Shown: piece by piece, positions 1 to 6,651 of the stretch
How positions within the stretch are numbered: the first letter of the stretch is position 1
Layout of the letters: each line of letters starts with the position of its first letter
NCBI GenBank assembly: GCA_002414205.1
Contig: DHYQ01000084.1
Span: forward strand, 4,207-19,541
Source of the DNA: Gallionellaceae bacterium UBA5126
GTDB lineage: Bacteria > Pseudomonadota > Gammaproteobacteria > Burkholderiales > Gallionellaceae
Direction of reading: 5' to 3'
DNA: 15,335 bases
Program-made: the position numbers and the translations under genes
The notes under the pieces: model-generated
Database searches by the model: none
What the model was told of the DNA's origin: nothing
The model's input: only the letters and a program-made list of their open reading frames with translations

Positions 1-866
1 TCCAGAATGTGGCCGTGCGAGCGGTAGTTTTGCTCCAGGCGGATGATGTTTTCGACGTGGTAATCGCGGGTGAACTCGCGCATATTGCCCACTTCCGCGC
101 CGCGAAAAGCGTAAATCGACTGGTCATCGTCGCCCACGGCAAACACCGCATTGCGCTCGCCCGCCAGCAGCTTCAGCCACTGGTATTGCAGGCGGTTGGT
201 GTCTTGGAATTCGTCCACCAAAATGTGCTGGAAACGCTGCTGGTAATGCGCCCGCAAGTCGGCATTGCGCGACAGCAACTCATGGCAGCGCAGCAGCAAC
301 TCGGCAAAATCCACCACGCCCTCGCGCTGGCACTGCGCATCGTACTCAGCAAAAATCGCCTGTTTTTGCTGCTCGTGCGAGCTAAAGGCATCCACCTCGC
401 TGGCGCGCAAGCCTTGCTCCTTGTGGCGGTTGATAAAATTCGCCACCTCACGCGGCGGGAATTTTTCCTCATCCACATTCATGGCCTTCATCAGGCGCTT
501 GATGGCCGATTGCTGATCGCCCATGTCCAGAATCTGGAAAGTCTTGGGCAGATTGGCCTCGTGGTGATGCAGGCGCAGCAAGCGGTTACACAAACCGTGA
601 AACGTGCCAATCCACAAGCCTTGCGGATGCAGCGGCAACATTGTCGTCAGCCGGGTCAGCATCTCCTTGGCGGCCTTGTTGGTGAACGTCACCGCCAGCA
701 CACGCTGCGGCGACACCCCATCGTGGCTAATCAAATACGCAATGCGCGTGGTCAACACCCGCGTCTTGCCACTCCCCGCCCCGGCCAAAACCAGGGCCGA
801 GCGATGCGGGAGGGTGACAGCTTCGAGTTGCGGGGGATTTAAAGCAGAAAGCAGGGAAGTATTCAT
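1..866 (-). CDS. uvrD: DNA helicase II UvrD, N-terminal part (runs off the left edge)
   Basis: Superfamily 1 ATP-dependent 3'-5' DNA helicase of nucleotide excision and mismatch repair; it unwinds nicked or gapped duplex DNA in the cytoplasm. The 288 visible residues start MNTSLLSALNPPQLEAV (Q motif). They carry Walker A AGAGSGKT (28-35), motif Ia TFTNKAAKEM (60-69), GTFHGL (87-92), the Walker B/DEAD-like box VDEFQDTN (217-224), motif III VGDDDQSIYAFRGA (244-257) and motif IV LEQNYRS (277-283). These match E. coli-type UvrD (about 720 aa) better than Rep. The remaining ~430 residues lie outside the window. The start ATG (866-864) has no Shine-Dalgarno sequence, and a -10-like CATAAT lies only six bases upstream, so the mRNA may be leaderless. 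The gene is divergent from the acyl-CoA ligase. The family call is firm; distinguishing UvrD from PcrA/Rep rests on motif resemblance. Confidence 0.93.
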   Translation of the reverse strand, partial: MNTSLLSALNPPQLEAVTLPHRSALVLAGAGSGKTRVLTTRIAYLISHDGVSPQRVLAVTFTNKAAKEMLTRLTTMLPLHPQGLWIGTFHGLCNRLLRLHHHEANLPKTFQILDMGDQQSAIKRLMKAMNVDEEKFPPREVANFINRHKEQGLRASEVDAFSSHEQQKQAIFAEYDAQCQREGVVDFAELLLRCHELLSRNADLRAHYQQRFQHILVDEFQDTNRLQYQWLKLLAGERNAVFAVGDDDQSIYAFRGAEVGNMREFTRDYHVENIIRLEQNYRSHGHIL

Positions 867-872
867 GCGCGG

Positions 873-881
873 ATTATGCCA
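873..881 (-). promoter_or_regulatory. Putative extended -10 promoter of uvrD
   Basis: Reading the minus strand, TGG-CATAAT occupies 881-873: an extended -10 (TGn) with a 5/6 match to TATAAT. I see no convincing -35. The hexamer ends six bases before the uvrD ATG, so the predicted start point falls on or beside the start codon. A LexA-type box was not seen. Confidence 0.45.
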
Positions 882-943
882 CAGGCGTGCGCTGCCCCGG
901 CGCTTGCGCTCTGTCGGCTGCGGCGGATGCGCAGGTGTGCCAG

Positions 944-952
944 TGTTAGAAT
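944..952 (+). promoter_or_regulatory. Putative extended -10 promoter of the acyl-CoA ligase gene
   Basis: TGT-TAGAAT (944-952) is an extended -10 followed directly by CGCC. A start near 959 would give a leader of about 26 bases before the ATG at 986. No good -35 is seen. It lies in the same 119-base divergent interval as the uvrD promoter. Confidence 0.5.
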
Positions 953-985
953 CGCCGCTATTGTTTCTCTTCGCTGTAGTGCGCC

Positions 986-2632
986 ATGTCCGTCAAAATC
1001 ATCCCGCCCACACCGTCGGCCTACACTTATCCTTTGCTCATCAAACAGTTGTTGTTGACCCCGCTGGCAACCGCGCCGGAGCAGGAGATTTGTTATCAGG
1101 GTCGGGTGCGGCATTCTTATCGCACGTTTTACCAGCGCTTGCAGCGGCTGGCGAATGCGCTGACCGGGCTGGGGGTGGAGGCGGGGCAGACGGTGGCGGT
1201 GATGGATTGGGACAGCCATCGTTATCTGGAATGCTTTTTTGCCGTGCCGATGTTGGGTGCGGTGTTGCAGACCGTCAACATCCGCCTCACGCCGGAGCAA
1301 ATCCTCTACACCTTGAATCATGCCCAGGCCGATGTGCTGCTGGTGCATGAGGAATTCTTCCCGTTGCTGGAAAAAATGGCCGGGCAACTGACTTCGGTGA
1401 AAACTTTCGTTTGCCTGCGCGACAGTGAAACCGCTGCCGTGTCGCCGGTGCAGATGTCTGCCGAATATGAAGCCATGCTGGCTGCCGCCGCGCCGCAGTT
1501 TGATTTCCCGGATTTTGACGAAAACGCCCAGGCCACCACCTTTTACACCACCGGTACCACCGGCAATCCCAAGGGCGTGCATTTCAGCCACCGCCAACTG
1601 GTGTTGCACACGCTGGGTTGTGCGGCGGCGCTGGGCAGTGCGTCGGCGCACGGGCAGGTGCAGCGCGAAGATGTGTATATGCCGCTGACGCCGATGTTTC
1701 ATGTGCATGCCTGGGGTTTCCCCTACGTGGCGACCCTGTTGGGGTTGAAGCAGGTCTATCCGGGGCGCTATCAGCCGGACGTGATTTGTCGGCTGGTCAA
1801 GGAAGAGCGCGTGACGTTCTCACATTGCGTGCCGACGATTCTGCACATGGTGCTGAGTCAGGCGCGGGGCGCTGATTTTTCCGGCTGGAAAATCGTCATT
1901 GGTGGCTCGGCCTTGCCGGAGGCCATGGTGCTGGCGGCGCAGCAGCACGGCATCGACTTGTTCGGCGGCTACGGCATGTCGGAAACCTGCCCGGTGTTGA
2001 GTATCGCCCACCTCAGTCGCGCCGAGTTGGCGCGACCAAACGACGAAGTGGCGCGGCTGCGCGCCAAGGCCGGGCGGCCTTTGCCGCTGGTGGATTTGCG
2101 CGTGGTGGATGAGGACTTGCGCGAGGTGGCGCATGATGGCATAGCCACCGGCGAAGTCGTCGCACGTTCGCCTTGGCTGACGCAAAGTTACGTCGCTGCG
2201 CCGGAAGCCTCGGAAACCTTGTGGGCGGGTGGCTATTTGCACACCGCTGATCTTGGCAACATCGACCCGGCAGGTTTCTTGAAAGTGACTGACCGCATCA
2301 AGGACGTGATTAAAACGGCGGGCGAATGGACTTCCTCGTTGCAAATCGAGGACATCATCGCCAAGCATCCCGCCGTGCAGGAAGTGGCGGTGATTGGCAT
2401 CCCGGACGAAAAATGGGGCGAGCGCCCGCTGGCGCTGGTGGTGCTGAAAGCCGAACACGCTGGGCAAGTCACGGAGTCTGCCCTGCGCCATTACGCCGCC
2501 AACGCCATCGAGGCGGCGGGGATTTCGCGCTATGGCATCCTGTTGCAGGTGCGATTCGTGTCGTCGCTGCTTAAAACCAGTGTGGGTAAACTCAACAAGC
2601 GTTTGATGCGGGAAAGCCTGGCCGGTGGGTAG
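986..2632 (+). CDS. AMP-forming fatty-acid--CoA ligase (AlkK/FadD-like)
   Basis: ANL-superfamily enzyme that activates a fatty or related carboxylic acid with ATP to an acyl-adenylate and then an acyl-CoA, feeding beta-oxidation or lipid synthesis. At 548 aa it has the length of medium-chain ligases such as AlkK. Visible motifs: the P-loop TTFYTTGTTGNPKGV (184-198), the adenine-binding GGYGMSET (327-334), the hinge region DRIKDVIKTAGEW near 435-447, and the C-terminal KTSVGKLNKR holding the probable catalytic Lys535. No signal peptide or membrane segment is evident, so it should be cytosolic. The ATG at 986 has only a weak ribosome-binding site, but it is the first start placing the conserved N-terminus. 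The next gene, 121 bases downstream, has its own promoter, so this may be a single-gene unit. Chain-length specificity cannot be read from sequence; a ligase for another acid is possible. Confidence 0.9.
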   Translation: MSVKIIPPTPSAYTYPLLIKQLLLTPLATAPEQEICYQGRVRHSYRTFYQRLQRLANALTGLGVEAGQTVAVMDWDSHRYLECFFAVPMLGAVLQTVNIRLTPEQILYTLNHAQADVLLVHEEFFPLLEKMAGQLTSVKTFVCLRDSETAAVSPVQMSAEYEAMLAAAAPQFDFPDFDENAQATTFYTTGTTGNPKGVHFSHRQLVLHTLGCAAALGSASAHGQVQREDVYMPLTPMFHVHAWGFPYVATLLGLKQVYPGRYQPDVICRLVKEERVTFSHCVPTILHMVLSQARGADFSGWKIVIGGSALPEAMVLAAQQHGIDLFGGYGMSETCPVLSIAHLSRAELARPNDEVARLRAKAGRPLPLVDLRVVDEDLREVAHDGIATGEVVARSPWLTQSYVAAPEASETLWAGGYLHTADLGNIDPAGFLKVTDRIKDVIKTAGEWTSSLQIEDIIAKHPAVQEVAVIGIPDEKWGERPLALVVLKAEHAGQVTESALRHYAANAIEAAGISRYGILLQVRFVSSLLKTSVGKLNKRLMRESLAGG

Positions 2633-2643
2633 GGTTGAATGTT

Positions 2644-2676
2644 GGAAAAAGGGACGGATTAGGGATTGCTTTTTCC
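2644..2676 (+). other. Inverted repeat after the acyl-CoA ligase gene
   Basis: GGAAAAAG (2644-2651) and CTTTTTCC (2669-2676) form a perfect 8-bp stem with a 17-base loop, 11 bases past the ligase stop. It is A/T-rich with a large loop and no clean U tract, so it is a weak terminator candidate at best. Confidence 0.3.
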
Positions 2677-2680
2677 TTAT

Positions 2681-2708
2681 TTGACAAATGCTTGTGCTAC
2701 GGTATCAT
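2681..2708 (+). promoter_or_regulatory. Sigma-70 promoter of the outer-membrane protein gene
   Basis: A consensus -35 TTGACA (2681-2686), a 16-base spacer and -10 TATCAT (2703-2708), followed by CGCC. Transcription should start near 2715. This rules out translation from the ATG at 2688, which sits between the two boxes, and supports the ATG at 2754. Confidence 0.7.
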
Positions 2709-2753
2709 CGCCGGCCCACCGCGTGGTGGAGTCATATTGGAGCGTTGGCAGGA

Positions 2754-3956
2754 ATGGGGTTGGCGGTGGCAAAATGTCTGAGTTGGGCGGCGTTGTGTGC
2801 TTTGGTCGTGCCGTCTTGCGTGGTGGCGTCCGAGGTGCAGTGGCATGGATTTGTCAGTGAGGCGCTGGTGTATGCGGATCATCACCGCATGGGCTATGCC
2901 AAACCCAATCAACTGGGCAGCTACCTCAGCGAGGGTGGTTTGAATGTCTCCGCGCAGATTGATGGCCATTGGCTGTTGTCGGCGCAGGTGTTGTCGCGCT
3001 GGGATGGTATTCAGGTTGGCAAGCCGCGTTGGGATGTGCTGATGGCCGAGCGCATGCTGCTGAATCAGAATGGACAGCAATTGGCTGTGCAGGCCGGTAT
3101 GCTGAAAAATCCCTACGGTTTTTACAACACCACCCGTGATGTCGCACATACCCGACCCGGCATTGTGTTGCCTTGGGTCTATCACGATCAAGCACGCAAC
3201 TTTGTACTCTCGGCGCCGGCCATGGCGGTGCGAGGTCGTCATACCGCCACGTGGGGCAACCTGTCTTGGCAATTAAATGTGTTACAGCCAGACGTGAATA
3301 ATCCCACTATGGTGATGTTTCTGGTCGGTGCGCAGCAAGGCGGGCAGATGCAGCCTAGGCGCTCTGCCGTGGGGCAGGTGCTGTGGGAAAGCGAACGTGC
3401 GGACTGGCGCCTGGCTTGGAGTTTTACCGATATGGGGATGCACTATCGCCCGGTGCCGACGGATTTTAGAGGGGCGGGGGCGTTTAGTGGTGCGGGCGAT
3501 TTAAGCCTGCGCAGTCATTTGTTGTCATTGGAGCACAATACCGAGCACTGGACACACACGGTGGAATACGCCCAGGCACGTATTTTGCGCGATAACTTTA
3601 ATATCCCCGGTGTGCCGTTCATGGACAGGCATTCCACGCTGGAGCAGGGCTATGTGCAAATGGCCTATCGCTTCACGCCCAACTGGCAGACCTGGTTGCG
3701 CCGTGACTGGATGTTTGTGGACAATCAGGATCGGAATGGCTTGGCGTTTGCAGCCTTGACGGGCCAATCGCCGTATCAGCGCTATATGCGAGACATGAGT
3801 TGGGGCGTGCGTTGCGATCCGACGCCAAACTGGAGCTTGATGGCTGAAGTACATCACATCAATGGTGCGGCCAATCTGGCGCTGTTCAATAATCCACCCG
3901 CTACGCAACGTCCGCGTTGGAACATGTTTCTGTTGCAGGCCGATTATCACTTCTGA
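2754..3956 (+). CDS. Probable outer-membrane beta-barrel (porin-like) protein
   Basis: About 400 aa, family not recognised. Starting from 2754, the N-terminus MGLAVAKCLSWAALC reads as a signal peptide ending ...VPSCVVA, with likely cleavage before SEVQWHGF. The mature protein shows alternating hydrophobic/polar segments rich in Trp, Tyr and Gln (for example WQTWLRRDWMFV), few long hydrophobic stretches, and a C-terminal QADYHF ending in Phe: the classic signature of an outer-membrane barrel recognised by BamA. The frame is open upstream to an ATG at 2688, but that codon lies inside the promoter. A GTG at 2766 is another possible start and gives a tighter signal peptide. It may be a porin for an organic acid or other substrate, given the neighbouring acyl-CoA ligase, but that is a guess. 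The stop overlaps the convergent dnaG stop by ten bases. Confidence 0.75.
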   Translation: MGLAVAKCLSWAALCALVVPSCVVASEVQWHGFVSEALVYADHHRMGYAKPNQLGSYLSEGGLNVSAQIDGHWLLSAQVLSRWDGIQVGKPRWDVLMAERMLLNQNGQQLAVQAGMLKNPYGFYNTTRDVAHTRPGIVLPWVYHDQARNFVLSAPAMAVRGRHTATWGNLSWQLNVLQPDVNNPTMVMFLVGAQQGGQMQPRRSAVGQVLWESERADWRLAWSFTDMGMHYRPVPTDFRGAGAFSGAGDLSLRSHLLSLEHNTEHWTHTVEYAQARILRDNFNIPGVPFMDRHSTLEQGYVQMAYRFTPNWQTWLRRDWMFVDNQDRNGLAFAALTGQSPYQRYMRDMSWGVRCDPTPNWSLMAEVHHINGAANLALFNNPPATQRPRWNMFLLQADYHF

Positions 3957-5689
3957 GTATTGTTTCCCTTGCCCTGTTGCAGTTGTTGCAACAGGCGCGG
4001 GTAGTTGCGTCGTTCTTCGGCGCTCAGTCCGCCCAAGCCGAGTCGGCTGACTTTGTCCTGTAATTGCTGGAACTGCTGCTGCTGCTGCTGCTGCTGTAAG
4101 CGTTGCAGGATGTCGCGGAATTCTGCCTCCACATCGTAATGGTCGCCCCAATTCAAGAGTTCGGTTTGCGCGTCGGCGACCATCTGTTGATGGGTGGTGC
4201 CATCGAACAAAGCGGCCAGCGCGGCACTACCGAGTTGATAATGACTGTTTTGCAAGGCATTCAGCATGATGAGCAGGCTTTCGTCCAACAAACGGTGGTC
4301 AGCCGACAACTCGCTGGCCAGCGCCGGACGAGCCAGCAAGCATTGTAGCAAGCGGCGTTGCAGGGACGGCGGGGTGCGTGCGGCCTTGCCGGGTGCAGCG
4401 GCCCGACTGCGTGCCACGGGGGCAATTTCGTACAGTGCCTCCAGTTCGGCCTGGCTGATGCCGCCCAGTGTGGCCACTTCCTTGCGCAGCAGCAGGGCGG
4501 TGGTCGGCGCGGCAATCTGGCCCAACAGCGGCTTGGCGCGTTGCAGCAACTGGTCGCGCCCTTCGGCGGTACGCAAATCCAGATCATGAGAAATTTTCCG
4601 CAGCAGATAGGTGGAGAGCGGCAGGGCATCCTCTAACTTGTCTTCGAAGGCTTCGCGGCCAAAAGCGCGGATGTAGCTGTCCGGGTCGTGCTCTTCCGGC
4701 AGGAATAAAAAACTCAAACGCTTGCCGTCCTGCAAATGCGGCAGGGCATTTTCCAAGGCGCGCCAAGCGGCTTTTTGCCCGGCATTGTCGCCGTCAAAGC
4801 AGAAAATAATGTGCGGTGTGAGGCGCAGGAGTTTTTGCAAATGATGGGCGGTGGTGGCGGTGCCCAAGGTCGCCACGGCATAAGGCACGCCGAGTTGCGC
4901 CAGCGCCACCACGTCCATGTAACCTTCCACCACCAACACCTGTTGTCGCTCGCGGATGGATTTTTGTGCCTGAAACAGCCCGTACAACTCGCGGCCCTTT
5001 TCAAATAGCGGTGTTTCCGGTGAGTTGAGATATTTTGGCTCGCCCTTGTCCAGCACCCGTCCACCAAAACCAATGACCTGGCCGCGCAGGTTGATGATGG
5101 GGAACATGATACGGTCGCGGAAGCGATCGTAATGCCGCCCCTGCTCGTTGCGGATCACCAGCCCGACTTCGGCCAGCGCCGGTTCTTCATAGCGCTCGAA
5201 GGCGGCGGCCAGCGGTTGCCAGCCGTCTGGCGCATAACCCAGGCCAAATTGCTGGGCGACTTCGCCGCTCAGGCCGCGCTGTTTCAGATAGTCAATTGCG
5301 TGTGGAGCGGTTTTGAGTTGTTGGCGGTAAAAGCGCGCAGCGGTTTGCATCAGCGCGTACAAATCCGGGGAAATTTTGGCGACCGCCTGCGGATTGTGCT
5401 CTTGCGGTACTGTCAGCCCCAGCCCGTCAGCCAGCATTTCAATCGCTTCCACATAGCCGATGCCCAGATGTTCCATGACAAAGCTGATGGCATTGCCATG
5501 CGCGCCGCAGCCAAAGCAATGGTAGAACTGGCGGGTGCGACTAACGGTGAAAGAGGGGCTTTTTTCGTTGTGGAAGGGACAGCAGGCCTGGTAGTTCGCC
5601 CCTGCTTTTTTCAGCGGGACATGGCGCTCGACGACATCGACAATATCGAGTCTGGCCAGCAGGTCGTGGATAAAACTTCTTGGAATCAA
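3947..5689 (-). CDS. dnaG: DNA primase DnaG
   Basis: Replicative primase that synthesises RNA primers at the fork together with DnaB. The 580 aa are of normal length. An N-terminal zinc finger has Cys37, His40, Cys58 and Cys61 (CCPFHNEK...HCFGCG). The polymerase core includes YDRFRDRIMFPI (187-198). The TOPRIM domain has Glu255 in VVEGYMD and the metal-binding DGDNAG (299-304). The C-terminal helicase-interaction part carries a run of eight Gln (532-539). The start is TTG (5689-5687), preceded by AAGGA about eight bases upstream; the N-terminus IPRSFIHDLLARLDIVDVV aligns with other DnaG proteins and no ATG is in frame just upstream. It is the third gene of the rpsU-yqeY-dnaG operon, 57 bases after yqeY with a hairpin between. 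It is followed not by rpoD but by a convergent barrel-protein gene. Identification is firm. Confidence 0.97.
   Translation of the reverse strand: MIPRSFIHDLLARLDIVDVVERHVPLKKAGANYQACCPFHNEKSPSFTVSRTRQFYHCFGCGAHGNAISFVMEHLGIGYVEAIEMLADGLGLTVPQEHNPQAVAKISPDLYALMQTAARFYRQQLKTAPHAIDYLKQRGLSGEVAQQFGLGYAPDGWQPLAAAFERYEEPALAEVGLVIRNEQGRHYDRFRDRIMFPIINLRGQVIGFGGRVLDKGEPKYLNSPETPLFEKGRELYGLFQAQKSIRERQQVLVVEGYMDVVALAQLGVPYAVATLGTATTAHHLQKLLRLTPHIIFCFDGDNAGQKAAWRALENALPHLQDGKRLSFLFLPEEHDPDSYIRAFGREAFEDKLEDALPLSTYLLRKISHDLDLRTAEGRDQLLQRAKPLLGQIAAPTTALLLRKEVATLGGISQAELEALYEIAPVARSRAAAPGKAARTPPSLQRRLLQCLLARPALASELSADHRLLDESLLIMLNALQNSHYQLGSAALAALFDGTTHQQMVADAQTELLNWGDHYDVEAEFRDILQRLQQQQQQQQFQQLQDKVSRLGLGGLSAEERRNYPRLLQQLQQGKGNNTQK
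4073..4096 (-). repeat. Trinucleotide microsatellite (CAG)8 in dnaG
   Basis: Eight perfect tandem units, CTG on the plus strand and CAG in the coding sense, encode Gln532-Gln539 and are followed by further Gln-rich sequence (FQQLQ). Slippage here would add or remove whole codons without breaking the frame. The tract lies in the C-terminal region that in DnaG contacts DnaB. Confidence 0.9.
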
Positions 5690-5709
5690 GGCATTATCCT
5701 TAGGGGCTT

Positions 5710-5733
5710 GCCGGGCAGTGTCGCCTGCCCGGC
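5710..5733 (-). other. GC-rich hairpin between yqeY and dnaG
   Basis: A 9-bp perfect stem, GCCGGGCAG paired with CTGCCCGGC, with a 6-base loop, lies in the 57-base gap between yqeY and dnaG. No U tract follows on the minus strand, so it is not a canonical terminator. It could be an RNA-processing, pausing or stability element that tunes dnaG expression, as intercistronic structures do in the E. coli rpsU-dnaG-rpoD operon. It ends about 20 bases before the TTG start. Confidence 0.6.
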
Positions 5734-5746
5734 GAGTAAAGCGGAA

Positions 5747-6193
5747 TTACCGGCTCAGGCGAGACTTGATCAGGCCAGAGACCTTGCCCATGTCGGCACG
5801 ACCGAGCAGTTTGGGTTTGATGGCGGCGACGACCTTGCCCATATCCTGTGGGCCGGCGGCGCCACTTGCGGCAATGGCGGCTTCGATTTCCGCCGCGATT
5901 TCCGCTTCGCTCATGGCTTGCGGCAAATAGGCTTGCAGCACGCTCATCTCGAACTTTTCCGCGTCGGCTAATTCTTGCCGTCCCGCCGCTTCGTATTGGC
6001 TAATCGAATCGCGGCGCTGCTTGTTCATTTTTTCGATGATGGCGATGATGTCGGCGTCGCTTAATTCGATGCGCTCATCCACTTCGCGTTGCTTCATCGC
6101 AGCCAGCAGCAAGCGGATGGTGCCCAAGCGTGCCGTTTCCTTGGCGCGCATGGCGGACTTCATGTCATCGGTGATTTTTTGTTTCAGGCTCAT
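5747..6193 (-). CDS. yqeY: GatB/YqeY domain protein
   Basis: A 148-residue YqeY-family protein, the usual family length. It opens MSLKQKITDDMKSAMRAK followed by a helical N-terminal half (TIRLLLAAMKQREVDERIEL, then KMNKQRRDSISQYEAAGR). The C-terminal part, LPQAMSEAEIAAEIE and DMGKVVAAIKPKLLGRADM, is the fold shared with the tRNA-binding tail of GatB. The exact role is unsettled; a link to tRNA or amidotransferase function is inferred from the shared domain. It sits between rpsU and dnaG, as is common in proteobacteria. The start ATG (6193-6191) lies directly after a terminator-like hairpin. The only plausible Shine-Dalgarno sequence (GGGG, 11 bases upstream) is in the hairpin's 3' arm, so both transcription and translation may be restrained. 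Cytoplasmic; no unusual residues seen. Confidence 0.92.
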   Translation of the reverse strand: MSLKQKITDDMKSAMRAKETARLGTIRLLLAAMKQREVDERIELSDADIIAIIEKMNKQRRDSISQYEAAGRQELADAEKFEMSVLQAYLPQAMSEAEIAAEIEAAIAASGAAGPQDMGKVVAAIKPKLLGRADMGKVSGLIKSRLSR

Positions 6194-6197
6194 AGTG

Positions 6198-6224
6198 AAA
6201 AACGCCCCGTTTGGAACGGGGCGT
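6198..6224 (-). terminator. Intrinsic terminator/attenuator between rpsU and yqeY
   Basis: On the minus strand a perfect 10-bp stem, ACGCCCCGTT with AACGGGGCGT, and a 3-base loop are followed by TTTTT. It starts 12 bases after the rpsU stop. In this operon layout it should let S21 be made in excess, with read-through supplying yqeY and dnaG, as the rpsU-dnaG terminator does in E. coli. The U tract ends four bases before the yqeY ATG. Confidence 0.88.
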
Positions 6225-6236
6225 GGTATCTGCTGA

Positions 6237-6449
6237 TTAGTACAACTTCGGTGGCAGGGTCTGACCCATGATGCGCTTATAGTGGCGCTTCACGGCGGCT
6301 GCCATCTTGCGCTTACGTTCGGCGGTGGGCTTTTCGTAAAATTCGCGGGCGCGCAGATCGGTCAGCAGGCCGGTTTTTTCGACAGCGCGCTTGAAGCGAC
6401 GCATGGCGACTTCGAACGGCTCATTTTCTTTTACTCGAATAGTGGTCAT
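6237..6449 (-). CDS. rpsU: 30S ribosomal protein S21
   Basis: The small, very basic 70-residue protein of the 30S subunit that helps mRNA engage the anti-Shine-Dalgarno region. The sequence [20 protein letters not shown], through the Arg/Lys-rich middle ([17 protein letters not shown]) to the C-terminal PPKLY, is typical of proteobacterial S21. The ATG at 6449-6447 has a weak upstream AGG, in keeping with the special initiation often seen for this gene. It is the first gene of a minus-strand operon with yqeY and dnaG. A promoter lies about 40 bases upstream and a strong terminator directly downstream. Identification is firm. Confidence 0.98.
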   Translation of the reverse strand: MTTIRVKENEPFEVAMRRFKRAVEKTGLLTDLRAREFYEKPTAERKRKMAAAVKRHYKRIMGQTLPPKLY

Positions 6450-6487
6450 GGGTTAAAGCTACCTGTTGGCAAAAAGTTGAAGCTGCG

Positions 6488-6516
6488 ATTTTAGCAAAAG
6501 CTCTTTTGCCTAACAA
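6488..6516 (-). promoter_or_regulatory. Promoter of the rpsU-yqeY-dnaG operon
   Basis: On the minus strand: TTGTTA (6516-6511), a 17-base spacer, then TGC-extended -10 TAAAAT (6493-6488), followed by CGC. The spacer holds a near-palindrome, GCAAAAG and CTTTTGC separated by two bases (6494-6509), which could bind a regulator or be chance. The leader to the rpsU ATG is about 30 bases. Confidence 0.7.
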
Positions 6517-6580
6517 CTATGTTTTTGTATTTTTTCTTGGGTCGAAATGAGGGCTTGCCGGTTTTTACAGTGAAATCAGG

Positions 6581-6610
6581 TTGCCCTCGGAGCGCTTTTT
6601 GGGGGAAAAT
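6581..6610 (+). promoter_or_regulatory. Possible promoter of the Rieske oxygenase gene
   Basis: TTGCCC (6581-6586), an 18-base spacer and GAAAAT (6605-6610), followed by CGCC. The -10 lacks its first T, so this is a moderate candidate. A GGGGG...CCCCC inverted repeat (6601-6617) spans the -10 and its downstream edge. The rest of the 202-base rpsU/Rieske interval is mostly T-rich sequence without a further feature I can name. Confidence 0.4.
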
Positions 6611-6651
6611 CGCCCCCTTTCAACCTTAATGTATTCAGAGATTTACTGGGT

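Noticed and set aside
9..842. 277-codon plus-strand open frame at the left edge
   Set aside because: It lies antisense to uvrD, whose helicase motifs are unmistakable on the minus strand.
863..1708. 281-codon minus-strand open frame opposite the acyl-CoA ligase
   Set aside because: It is antisense to a clear ANL ligase and rich in His/Arg/Gln, as shadow frames are; no recognisable domain.
3973..3995. 9-bp inverted repeat (CCTGTTGCA/TGCAACAGG) as a terminator between dnaG and the barrel gene
   Set aside because: It lies within the dnaG coding end (Gln/Leu codons) and has no U tract on either strand; it is probably a by-product of repeated CAG/CAA/TTG codons.
5132..5971. 279-codon plus-strand open frame over the dnaG/yqeY region
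   Set aside because: It lies antisense to two firmly identified genes, and its translation shows no domain; it is a shadow of GC-rich codon use.
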